A stretch of 5,155 nucleotides of DNA from Ferrithrix thermotolerans DSM 19514. Its GTDB lineage: Bacteria; Actinomycetota; Acidimicrobiia; Acidimicrobiales; Ilumatobacteraceae. Positions within the stretch are counted from its first letter, which is position 1. Each line of letters starts with the position of its first letter. This document shows positions 1-5,155 of the stretch, in pieces. The DNA is taken from assembly GCA_945860575.1 (NCBI GenBank), contig CAMAQQ010000101.1, positions 1 to 5,155 of the forward strand, in the 5' to 3' direction. The notes under the pieces are model-generated. The model did not search any database and was not told where the DNA came from. It worked only from the letters and a program-made list of their open reading frames with translations. Both the position numbers and the translations under genes were made by a program.

Positions 1-662
1 AGACCAACGAAAATATTTGGCATCGCCGCTGGAAACTGTAATTTGCGAAGCCGTGTCAATTTGCTGGCACCATGAAGTGTGAATAACTCGTGTTGACTCT
101 TGTCGACAGATAGCAGGCCAAACAAAGTGTTGTTCACGATTGGAAAGAAGGCGATCAAAACGACAACAAGAATGCGCTGCAACATGATGCCGTCTATTAA
201 GGCGCGAATCAGGGGGGTCATCGCCAGAATCGGAGCCGATTGCAACGCAACTAAATATGGCCAAGTTGCGCGCTCCATCCAACGGCGAGTTGCCATCATT
301 GTGGCGAGTGTGGTGCCGATCAGGATCGTGATAAACAATCCGATCACGGCAATTTTGATTGAGTCCCATAGCGAGCGCAAAATTGGTTTTAGACCTCGCT
401 GTTCACCAGCCGACCAAGTTAAAAATCCTTCTTGCACGACACGGTGAGGAGTTGGCAATAAAAAGCGTTTCTGTGGCGGCAAAAGACGAGTCGACAATAA
501 GTACCAGACGCCGATGAATATAGCGAACACGACAATCGGACCTGCAAAATCACTAACAAGGTTGCGTTCGCTGGTCTCGCGTGGTGCATCGTCGACCCGC
601 AAACTCGGCGGAGCAGACTGATCAATAGTGTTGGTTACTTCGAGAGTGTTGTTGGCGTTCAC
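1..662 (-). CDS. ABC transporter permease, NitT/TauT (SsuC-like) family, partial (3' end beyond the left edge)
   Basis: This is the membrane subunit of an importer that pairs with the ATPase encoded just upstream. The frame is open for 220 codons from a GTG at 662 and runs off the left edge, so the C-terminus is missing. The protein has a hydrophilic N-terminal tail of about 38 residues, then hydrophobic segments at roughly 40-57, 104-124, 136-155 and 164-183. A LLPTPHRVV motif (68-76), typical of SsuC/TauC permeases, follows the first segment. Near the break is the cytoplasmic EAA-type loop (about 191-219, with Gly198 and the LQFPAAMP part), which docks onto the ATPase. The GTG overlaps the ATPase stop as GTGTGA (4 bases), and a GGAG lies 7 bases upstream, so translation is probably coupled. 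The segment after TM3 reads TPLIRALIDGIMLQR and lacks the WFG found in many relatives. The family call is firm; the substrate is unknown. Confidence 0.9.
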   Translation of the reverse strand, partial: MNANNTLEVTNTIDQSAPPSLRVDDAPRETSERNLVSDFAGPIVVFAIFIGVWYLLSTRLLPPQKRFLLPTPHRVVQEGFLTWSAGEQRGLKPILRSLWDSIKIAVIGLFITILIGTTLATMMATRRWMERATWPYLVALQSAPILAMTPLIRALIDGIMLQRILVVVLIAFFPIVNNTLFGLLSVDKSQHELFTLHGASKLTRLRKLQFPAAMPNIFVG

Positions 663-1393
663 ACGAGTGCTCCACGAAGAGCGAGCGAAACTTCGCCACA
701 AATCTCAGCAAACTTGGGCGCATATCGCAACGAGTGCGCTCGTGGATAACTGAACGGAATGTCGAAACTGCCGACAATCTGGCCAGGGCGCGCCGACATC
801 ACCAATACTTTGGTCGACATATAAACCGCCTCGGCAATTGAATGAGTGATGAATAGACCAGCGAAGCCTTCGATTTGAAACAAGCGCAGAAGTTCGTCGT
901 TGAGTCGCTCACGGGTGATTTCGTCAAGTGCGCCGAATGGTTCGTCAAACAGAAATACGCGCGGTTTCATCACCAATGAACGAGCGAGAGATGCACGCAT
1001 TCGCATGCCGCCCGATAACTGTCGGGGATACTTTTCTTCAAAACCAGTTAGGCCGACCAGATCAATTGCATCTTGTGCCAGTTTGGTGCGTTGAGATTTT
1101 TCAATGCCATGCAATTCGGCAATGATCTCGATGTTCTTTCGCACATTTCGCCACGGCAAGAGCGTTGCGTCTTGAAACACATAACCGATACTGTTGCGAT
1201 CGATTTCGCATTTACCTTCGGTTTCAGTTTCAAGATTTGAAGCGATTCGCAGCAAAGTAGATTTGCCACAACCAGAAGGTCCGACAACGGTGACGAATTC
1301 TCCAGGCGAGACATTAAATGAAACCCCACCAAGCGCCTGCGTGCCATCAGGGAAAGTCATGCCTACATTTTCAAAGCCGAGGGCAACTGACAT
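659..1393 (-). CDS. ABC transporter ATP-binding protein, NitT/TauT (SsuB/TauB-like) family
   Basis: This is the cytoplasmic nucleotide-binding subunit (244 aa, a normal length) that powers a small-molecule importer. Visible motifs are Walker A GPSGCGKST (38-46), the Q-loop at Gln74 followed by LLPW, the signature LSGGM (126-130), Walker B VFLFDE (146-151), the D-loop GALD (154-157) and the H-loop FITHS with His184. All catalytic residues are intact. LLPW after the Q-loop, LSGGM in place of LSGGQ, and DEPFGALD are characteristic of the nitrate/taurine/alkanesulfonate group. The segment between Walker A and the Q-loop is somewhat short. An in-frame TAA at 1405-1403 makes ATG 1393 the first possible start. 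There is no Shine-Dalgarno sequence, but a TAATCT box sits 6 bases upstream, so the transcript may be leaderless. The gene follows the amidohydrolase after 66 bases and overlaps the permease by 4. The substrate cannot be read from this subunit. Confidence 0.95.
   Translation of the reverse strand: MSVALGFENVGMTFPDGTQALGGVSFNVSPGEFVTVVGPSGCGKSTLLRIASNLETETEGKCEIDRNSIGYVFQDATLLPWRNVRKNIEIIAELHGIEKSQRTKLAQDAIDLVGLTGFEEKYPRQLSGGMRMRASLARSLVMKPRVFLFDEPFGALDEITRERLNDELLRLFQIEGFAGLFITHSIAEAVYMSTKVLVMSARPGQIVGSFDIPFSYPRAHSLRYAPKFAEICGEVSLALRGALV
670..673 (-). promoter_or_regulatory. Ribosome binding site of the ABC permease
   Basis: GGAG lies inside the last codons of the ATPase, 7 bases before the GTG at 662. 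It is the only clear Shine-Dalgarno-like element among the gene starts in this window. It supports the GTG as the permease start and fits a coupled, overlapping gene pair. Confidence 0.5.
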
Positions 1394-1399
1394 TTCGCA

Positions 1400-1429
1400 A
1401 GATTAGTTGATGATTACGCAATTGTTCAA
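1400..1429 (-). promoter_or_regulatory. Candidate leaderless promoter of the ABC ATPase gene
   Basis: On the coding strand TTGAAC (1429-1424) is followed by an 18-base spacer and TAATCT (1405-1400), which ends 6 bases before the ATG at 1393. A TANNNT box at -12 to -7 relative to the start codon is the known layout of leaderless transcripts in Actinobacteria, where the first base of the start codon is the first base of the mRNA. The element lies in the 66-base gap, the longest in the window, and no Shine-Dalgarno sequence is present. The -35 match to TTGACA is 4 of 6. This would give the transporter genes their own promoter inside the cluster. Only transcript-start mapping could confirm it. 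Confidence 0.4.
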
Positions 1430-1459
1430 ACGATAAGACTCATTTGCAGTGCATATTTG

Positions 1460-2668
1460 TTAATTACTTGTTAAGTGGCTTATTTGCCCACGAGCCATCA
1501 CCATTTGCCGAGATGTTCTGTTGGCGATCGCCTCGCGTAGAGAGTCCACCGGGGTCAGCATGAGGTCGGCTAAATCTCCGATATTGAGTCGTGTTTCTGG
1601 CAATCCCATCACCGATTTCGCTGTATTTGAAATTGCGGCAAAAGCATCTTCAGGCAACTGATGCGCCGCTAGTACCAATAAAGAAGCAGTCTCAAGAGGG
1701 TCACCATTACCAATTGGATTAAATGGGTCCTGCAAATTATCTGCGCCAGCAGCAACTCGGACTCCCGCGGTTCGTAACGCCCTCACCGCCGTCAATCCTC
1801 GTGGCGGTGCAACCGAGTTGTCGCGACCCTGCAAGAAAAGATTTGTATGGGGCAAAGTTATAACGCCAATATTCGCTAGTGCGACTTTTTCGCTGATTCG
1901 TTTTTGGTCGTTTTGATTTTGCATGCCAAGGCTTACACAATGACTTGCTGTGACCGAGTTCTTGAAACGGGTCGCAATCACACGGTCAGCCAAGTCTTCA
2001 AGAGATATTCGTTTCTCGTCGGTGTGTTCATCAGTATGAAGATCGAGTGGACAATCAAGTTCTGTTGCCAGTTGTAAAAGGGCAATATTTGCTCCAACAG
2101 GATCAACATCAAGATGTGGGCAACCACCAAGAATATCTGCGCCGAGTTGTATCGCTTTTTTGCCGAGTGCAAGATTCGCTTGACCAAGTTCTCCCGACAA
2201 TGGCCAACCGAGCAAAGCAACAATTTGCATTTCAACAATGTTGCGGGTGCGATTACGTACCTCGGTTAGAGCTTCAATCGAATCAAGCGAATTCCATTCA
2301 GTCACATCAGCGTGGGTTCGTATCGCGGTCACTCCGTTGCTGACCATCAGCCGCACTGCGCGTTCTGCTCGAGTGATGGTGTCATCAACAGTTATCGAGT
2401 GACGATTAGCTTCCATTGCATTAATCGCTCCCATCAGATCACCAGTCGGGTTCGCAATGCGCTCTGATAAAAATGCTTTGTCAAGATGAGCGTGAGGTTC
2501 AGCGAGTGATGATGTCAACAATCCACCCTTGGCGTCAATGATTTGCAGGTGTTGTGCATCTTCAAGGTCAGAATCAGTCGACAAGTTGATTGCTGAGATT
2601 TTCTCGCCACTAACGGCTACATCAAAGTGACCAGGTTTGTCGACAAGCCGACAATTTCTAATCAGCAC
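1460..2668 (-). CDS. Metal-dependent amidohydrolase of the cytosine deaminase (CodA-like) group, substrate unknown
   Basis: This is a predicted cytoplasmic hydrolase (402 aa; E. coli CodA has 427) acting on a C-N bond of a small, probably heterocyclic compound. The N-terminal strand segment is followed by EPHAH (57-61; metal ligands His59 and His61), LHTDE (210-214; His211 and catalytic Glu214), SHC (His243), HTNLFLQGR (274-282) and GADNLQDPFNP (308-318; Asp310). These line up with CodA His61, His63, His214, Glu217, His246 and Asp313. CodA Gln156, which reads the cytosine ring, corresponds to Gly154, and Asp314 to Asn311, so the substrate probably differs from cytosine. AtzC-type aminohydrolases belong to the same group. 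GTG 2668 is the first start codon after the in-frame stop of the upstream LLM gene (9-base gap). The bases before it are pyrimidine-rich with no Shine-Dalgarno sequence. The transporter genes downstream may import its substrate. Confidence 0.92.
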   Translation of the reverse strand: MLIRNCRLVDKPGHFDVAVSGEKISAINLSTDSDLEDAQHLQIIDAKGGLLTSSLAEPHAHLDKAFLSERIANPTGDLMGAINAMEANRHSITVDDTITRAERAVRLMVSNGVTAIRTHADVTEWNSLDSIEALTEVRNRTRNIVEMQIVALLGWPLSGELGQANLALGKKAIQLGADILGGCPHLDVDPVGANIALLQLATELDCPLDLHTDEHTDEKRISLEDLADRVIATRFKNSVTASHCVSLGMQNQNDQKRISEKVALANIGVITLPHTNLFLQGRDNSVAPPRGLTAVRALRTAGVRVAAGADNLQDPFNPIGNGDPLETASLLVLAAHQLPEDAFAAISNTAKSVMGLPETRLNIGDLADLMLTPVDSLREAIANRTSRQMVMARGQISHLTSN

Positions 2669-2674
2669 GAAGAA

Positions 2675-2704
2675 AGATTAAATCAATGGTTCAAGGTTCG
2701 GCAA
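2675..2704 (-). promoter_or_regulatory. Candidate leaderless promoter of the amidohydrolase gene
   Basis: TAATCT (2680-2675, its TAA being the stop codon of the LLM gene) ends 6 bases before the GTG start at 2668, exactly as in front of the ATPase gene. TTGCCG (2704-2699) lies 18 bases further up and matches TTGACA at 4 of 6 positions. The 9 bases between stop and start are all pyrimidines except one G, the opposite of a Shine-Dalgarno sequence. The box overlaps the end of the upstream gene, so it would allow internal initiation in the operon. Part of the match is forced by the stop codon, which lowers confidence. Confidence 0.3.
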
Positions 2705-3865
2705 CGGTCGTCGTTCGACTTTTTCGCCAAGTTTTGGAAATACTTCTTCGATAACTAGATGCATCTGCTCTGACATTTCTTCGCGAGTCACGCCTGGGAA
2801 GTCAAAGAAGAAACAAATGTTCTTGAGATCAAGCAAGTCACGCCAAAAACCCAAAGTGTCAACCGCATCATCAATTGAGCCGACAATCTGAATTTTCTGA
2901 TCAATTGATTCTTGAACAGTTGGGCAGTGGTTGAACGCAACTTTGCTGCCGTCAGGATTGCGATATGACGAAAAGCGACCGTACGGTGACAAAAAGTTTG
3001 CAAACTCGTCGTGACCCGGCTTGCCTTTGACCATTGCTTTTTCGCGGGTCTTGGCAACATGAATATTCATCACCAGTGTGCGGTCTTCGCCAGGGGCTAC
3101 TGGATTGCCTATCTCTTCACGAATTTCGGCATAACGATCCCACTTCTGCTTCTGGCTATCAGCGTTTTGCAACCAGTAAATCGCTTTGTGACCAACTCTC
3201 GGTACGTACTCGATCGTCTCTGGCGATGTAACCGGCTGATAGATATCGATATTGCGAAGCGGCTTTGGAATCAATGTTAAATCGTCGACATAACTTCCGC
3301 GATCAGGAATGTCATCTGGAGGGAAGACGAAGTGTTTGCCACGATACGAAAAGCGCTCGTTGTACCAAGCAAGTTTGATTATCTCAATACTTTCTTCGAA
3401 CACTTCGCGGTTTATACGGTCATGCTCCGCACTCATTGCGTTGTCACCTGATGCAACTACAGTTCCGAGGCTCCATGCTTCGCGCGGTACCGTTCCACGG
3501 CCGACACCGAACTCCATGCGACCACCAGTGACGATGTCGGCGATTGCAAAGTCTTCGGCCAGTCGAAGCGGGTGCCACTGTGGCAAGACATTAAACATTT
3601 GACCGAGCCGCAAATTTTTAGTAACGCTGGTGAGGTGTTGACCAAACAAAATCAAGTTCGGCAGTACTTCGTAGCCCTCATATTGAAAGTGGTGCTCGGT
3701 AAGCCACATTGTGTCAATGCCGACCTCTTCAGCGGTCTTGGCCCAAGCGACAAGATTTTTGTAACACTCAATCACGCTGTCGTTGCCGTAACGTCGGTTT
3801 TTCGGCGCTACTTGGCCCGCGTCACTCATTGGTACTGTGCAGAAAAAGTTTGCGTCTACTCTCAT
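2678..3865 (-). CDS. LLM class (luciferase-like) flavin- or F420-dependent oxidoreductase
   Basis: This is a predicted soluble monooxygenase or dehydrogenase with the (beta/alpha)8 barrel of bacterial luciferase (395 aa, a normal length). Family signatures are the segment around WAKTAEEVGIDTMWLTEHHF (41-60, with the His58-His59 pair), HPLRLAEDFAIADIVTGGRMEFGVGRG-type sequence at 98-124, RGKHF (175-179), LIPKPLRN (198-205) and a C-terminal VGSIDDAVDTL (328-338) followed by a phenylalanine-rich strand at 352-356. It belongs to the EHHF luciferase-type subgroup and does not resemble the pyrimidine oxygenase RutA. FMN with an external reductase is the commonest arrangement, but F420 is possible in an actinobacterium. 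ATG 3865 is the first start after the in-frame stop of the phosphodiesterase gene, 15 bases upstream. The amidohydrolase follows after 9 bases, so the two probably act in one pathway. The substrate is unknown. Confidence 0.92.
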   Translation of the reverse strand: MRVDANFFCTVPMSDAGQVAPKNRRYGNDSVIECYKNLVAWAKTAEEVGIDTMWLTEHHFQYEGYEVLPNLILFGQHLTSVTKNLRLGQMFNVLPQWHPLRLAEDFAIADIVTGGRMEFGVGRGTVPREAWSLGTVVASGDNAMSAEHDRINREVFEESIEIIKLAWYNERFSYRGKHFVFPPDDIPDRGSYVDDLTLIPKPLRNIDIYQPVTSPETIEYVPRVGHKAIYWLQNADSQKQKWDRYAEIREEIGNPVAPGEDRTLVMNIHVAKTREKAMVKGKPGHDEFANFLSPYGRFSSYRNPDGSKVAFNHCPTVQESIDQKIQIVGSIDDAVDTLGFWRDLLDLKNICFFFDFPGVTREEMSEQMHLVIEEVFPKLGEKVERRPLPNLEPLI

Positions 3866-3872
3866 TGGGATA

Positions 3873-3878
3873 ACAATA
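3873..3878 (-). promoter_or_regulatory. Possible -10 box before the LLM oxidoreductase gene
   Basis: TATTGT fits the TANNNT pattern and ends 7 bases before the ATG at 3865, and no Shine-Dalgarno sequence is visible in the 15-base gap. There is no convincing -35 element 16-19 bases upstream. It resembles the TAATCT boxes at the next two genes but is weaker, and may be chance in a short AT-rich gap. Confidence 0.18.
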
Positions 3879-3880
3879 CT

Positions 3881-4645
3881 TCAACTTGCGTGCCACGCGT
3901 TACGCGAGATTAATACTTTTTTTAAAGTTTCAGGCTTATCAGTCATGATTCCATCAACGCCAAGATCAAGTAGGCGGTTCATCTCTTTGGGGTCGTCAAT
4001 CGTCCAAACATGTACCTGGATATCAGCCTTGTGCGCGGCTGCAATAAATGACTTGTCAACAATTGTTAGTGGCCCTTGACTAACTGGCACTTGTGCGGCA
4101 AAGACATCTTGAAATTTGCTTGCATGTCGTATCCAACTACCAAGACGAAGTTTTGTCACTTCACGCGGACCCATTGAAGTGCAAAGGACTGATCCGAATT
4201 GTTCGCGCAATGCAGCAAGCCGTCTGTCGCTAAATGATCCGATGCAGATTCGGTCGAAGATGTCGCCACGAGTAATTCGATCAGCCAAAGGCTTGAGTGC
4301 CTGATCAGACTTGCAATCGATATTTATGTGCGCCGTCGGCCAAGTTGAAAGTAGATCATCAAGAAGCGGGATCGGTTCAACGCCATTGACCCGAGCATCT
4401 TTGATTTCAGCAAAATTGAGTTCGCTGATCAAGCCTGGTTGACCGCAAGTGCGCGATAGATCATCATCATGAAAAGCAAGCAAGACGCCATCTTTCGTGG
4501 CGTGCACATCTGTCTCCATATATATGTATCCCAGATCAATTGCTCGCTGAAACGCCGGCATTGTATTTTCGGGTGCGTCACTGGCGCCACCGCGATGCGC
4601 AAAAGCGATTGGTGTCGCATGTTTGAGATACGGATGAGTTGTCAT
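3881..4645 (-). CDS. Glycerophosphodiester phosphodiesterase (GDPD family), cytosolic UgpQ-like
   Basis: The enzyme hydrolyses glycerophosphodiesters from phospholipid turnover to glycerol 3-phosphate and an alcohol. From ATG 4645 it has 254 residues, close to E. coli UgpQ (247), with no signal peptide, so it is probably cytosolic. GDPD motifs are AHRGG (16-20; catalytic His17, with Arg18), PENT (26-29), METDVHATKDG (43-53; metal ligands Glu44 and Asp46), FHDDDLSRT (58-66; second catalytic His59), NIDCK (108-112), VWTID (213-217) and GVDGIMTDKPE (229-239). Position 110 is Asp where many relatives have Glu, a conservative change. Other in-frame starts are TTG 4666, directly after the upstream stop, and GTG 4654. 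ATG 4645 was chosen because the conserved fold begins shortly after it, but no Shine-Dalgarno sequence decides the matter. The gene lies 21 bases after the acyl-CoA synthetase, with which it forms a lipid-related pair. Confidence 0.93.
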   Translation of the reverse strand: MTTHPYLKHATPIAFAHRGGASDAPENTMPAFQRAIDLGYIYMETDVHATKDGVLLAFHDDDLSRTCGQPGLISELNFAEIKDARVNGVEPIPLLDDLLSTWPTAHINIDCKSDQALKPLADRITRGDIFDRICIGSFSDRRLAALREQFGSVLCTSMGPREVTKLRLGSWIRHASKFQDVFAAQVPVSQGPLTIVDKSFIAAAHKADIQVHVWTIDDPKEMNRLLDLGVDGIMTDKPETLKKVLISRNAWHAS

Positions 4646-4666
4646 TTGGTTCACGCGAAAGCGCAA

Positions 4667-5155
4667 TTAAATTGCTCGCCCTGAATTCTTCCAATACTCA
4701 TCCTTGAGGATCCGCTTGTAAAGCTTTCCAGTTGGGTGGCGTGGTAATTCTGTTCGAAAGTCAATCGAGCGTGGACACTTGAGGTCGGCCAGCGACGCCC
4801 TGCAAAAAGCCTTTAACTCGCGTTCAAGTTCGGCCGCCTGCTCTTGTGATGTCGGCATCTGTACCGGTTGCACAACGGCTTTTACTTCTTCTCCGAACTC
4901 GTCGTTGGGAACACCGAATACGGCGACATCTACAACACTCGGATGATTGATCAAAATATTTTCAGCCTCTTGTGGATAGATATTCACGCCACCAGAAATG
5001 ATCATGAAAGCTTTTCGATCCGTCAAATACAAAAAGTTATCGGCGTCGAGATAACCGACATCTCCCAGAGTCGTCCAACCACGACCCAGTGGGTCGCGCG
5101 AACTTTTAGTTTTTTCTGGGTCATTGTGATATTCGAAATCAACTTTGCTTTCAAA
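4667..5155 (-). CDS. AMP-forming acyl-CoA synthetase (FadD-like), C-terminal part only
   Basis: This is the last 162 residues of an ATP-dependent ligase that activates a carboxylic acid, probably a fatty acid, as its CoA thioester. The frame is open to the right edge, so most of the N-terminal domain lies outside the window. Visible adenylate-forming motifs, counted from the edge, are GWTTLGDVGYLD (26-37; Asp32 contacts the AMP ribose in this family), the hinge TDRKAF (45-50), SGGVNIYPQE (54-63), DVAVFGVPNDEFGEEVKAVV (76-95) and the terminal LPRHPTGKLYKR (137-148), with the catalytic Lys144 of the A10 motif. The sequence closely resembles actinobacterial FadD4-type acyl-CoA synthetases from memory. 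The acyl chain length cannot be judged without the N-terminal pocket. The TAA stop is followed after 21 bases by the phosphodiesterase start. Confidence 0.93.
   Translation of the reverse strand, partial: FESKVDFEYHNDPEKTKSSRDPLGRGWTTLGDVGYLDADNFLYLTDRKAFMIISGGVNIYPQEAENILINHPSVVDVAVFGVPNDEFGEEVKAVVQPVQMPTSQEQAAELERELKAFCRASLADLKCPRSIDFRTELPRHPTGKLYKRILKDEYWKNSGRAI

Noticed and set aside
100..625. Open frames on both strands over the permease region (100-447 plus, 419-625 minus)
   Set aside because: They lie in other frames of the permease gene. The permease frame gives membrane segments, the PTPHRVV motif and an EAA loop, while these give arginine- or cysteine-rich sequence with no family resemblance.
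685..696. Inverted repeat GCGAA-AC-TTCGC inside the ATPase gene
   Set aside because: A 5-bp stem with a 2-base loop inside coding sequence, without a T tract, is expected by chance.
1394..1459. Terminator or attenuator in the 66-base gap between amidohydrolase and ATPase
   Set aside because: There is no GC-rich hairpin followed by a T run on the coding strand; only short, imperfect symmetric stretches are visible.
1460..2668. Naming the amidohydrolase codA (cytosine deaminase)
   Set aside because: The catalytic residues match, but the substrate-binding Gln156 and Asp314 equivalents are changed and the context is an ABC importer rather than CodB, so the symbol would claim too much.
102..3289. 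Seven GTCGAC palindromes (102, 490, 591, 813, 2577, 2639, 3284), more than random expectation
   Set aside because: Each falls in coding sequence as Val-Asp (GTC GAC) or Ser-Thr (TCG AC) codons, so codon preference explains them; spacing is irregular.
2678..3865. LLM enzyme as the pyrimidine oxygenase RutA
   Set aside because: The sequence has luciferase-type EHHF signatures and does not follow the RutA pattern; no other rut genes are present.
3917..3923. Run of seven A on the coding strand of the phosphodiesterase (TTA AAA AAA), in register for -1 slippage
   Set aside because: It lies about a dozen codons from the stop, after all catalytic motifs. Slippage would change only the last residues, and no stimulating structure is visible. 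It is a possible sequencing-error spot, but the reading frame is intact.
900..4684. Many short open frames on the plus strand and in the other minus-strand frames across the middle of the window
   Set aside because: All sit inside genes with strong family motifs, and none has recognisable domains or plausible composition.

Overview
The window is a densely packed bacterial segment in which every recognisable gene lies on the minus strand, so transcription runs from right to left. Base composition is moderate (by eye slightly below half G+C). The acyl-CoA ligase fragment closely resembles actinobacterial FadD-type enzymes, and several gene starts lack a Shine-Dalgarno sequence but carry a TANNNT box just upstream. 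Together these suggest a moderate-GC actinobacterium, such as a planktonic Acidimicrobiia or Nanopelagicales-like lineage. That placement is an inference, since there is no rRNA or marker gene here.

Layout in transcription order: (1) the C-terminal 162 residues of an AMP-forming acyl-CoA synthetase, entering from the right edge (5155-4667); (2) a cytosolic glycerophosphodiester phosphodiesterase (4645-3881); (3) a luciferase-like (LLM) flavin- or F420-dependent oxidoreductase (3865-2678); (4) a CodA-like amidohydrolase of the cytosine deaminase group (2668-1460); (5) an ABC transporter ATPase of the NitT/TauT/SsuB type (1393-659); (6) the matching permease, which starts at a GTG overlapping the ATPase stop and runs off the left edge (662-1). 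Gaps are 21, 15, 9, 66 and -4 bases, and there is no convincing terminator in any of them. No stretch above 66 bases lacks a gene, and I saw no RNA gene, CRISPR array, insertion sequence or long repeat.

The likely functional unit is genes 3-6: import of a small organic molecule by a NitT/TauT-type ABC system, then hydrolytic opening or deamination by the amidohydrolase and oxidation by the LLM enzyme. The amidohydrolase keeps all metal and catalytic residues of E. coli CodA but has Gly where CodA has its cytosine-reading Gln156 and Asn where CodA has Asp314, so cytosine is probably not its substrate. The substrate-binding protein is not in the window and may lie beyond the left edge. Genes 1-2 (lipid activation, glycerophosphodiester breakdown) look like a separate lipid-related pair that happens to precede this unit.

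Two structural oddities stand out. The amidohydrolase and ATPase starts share the layout TAATCT, six bases, start codon, as in leaderless actinobacterial promoters. In addition, the first five genes all lie in one and the same reading frame, separated only by stop codons.
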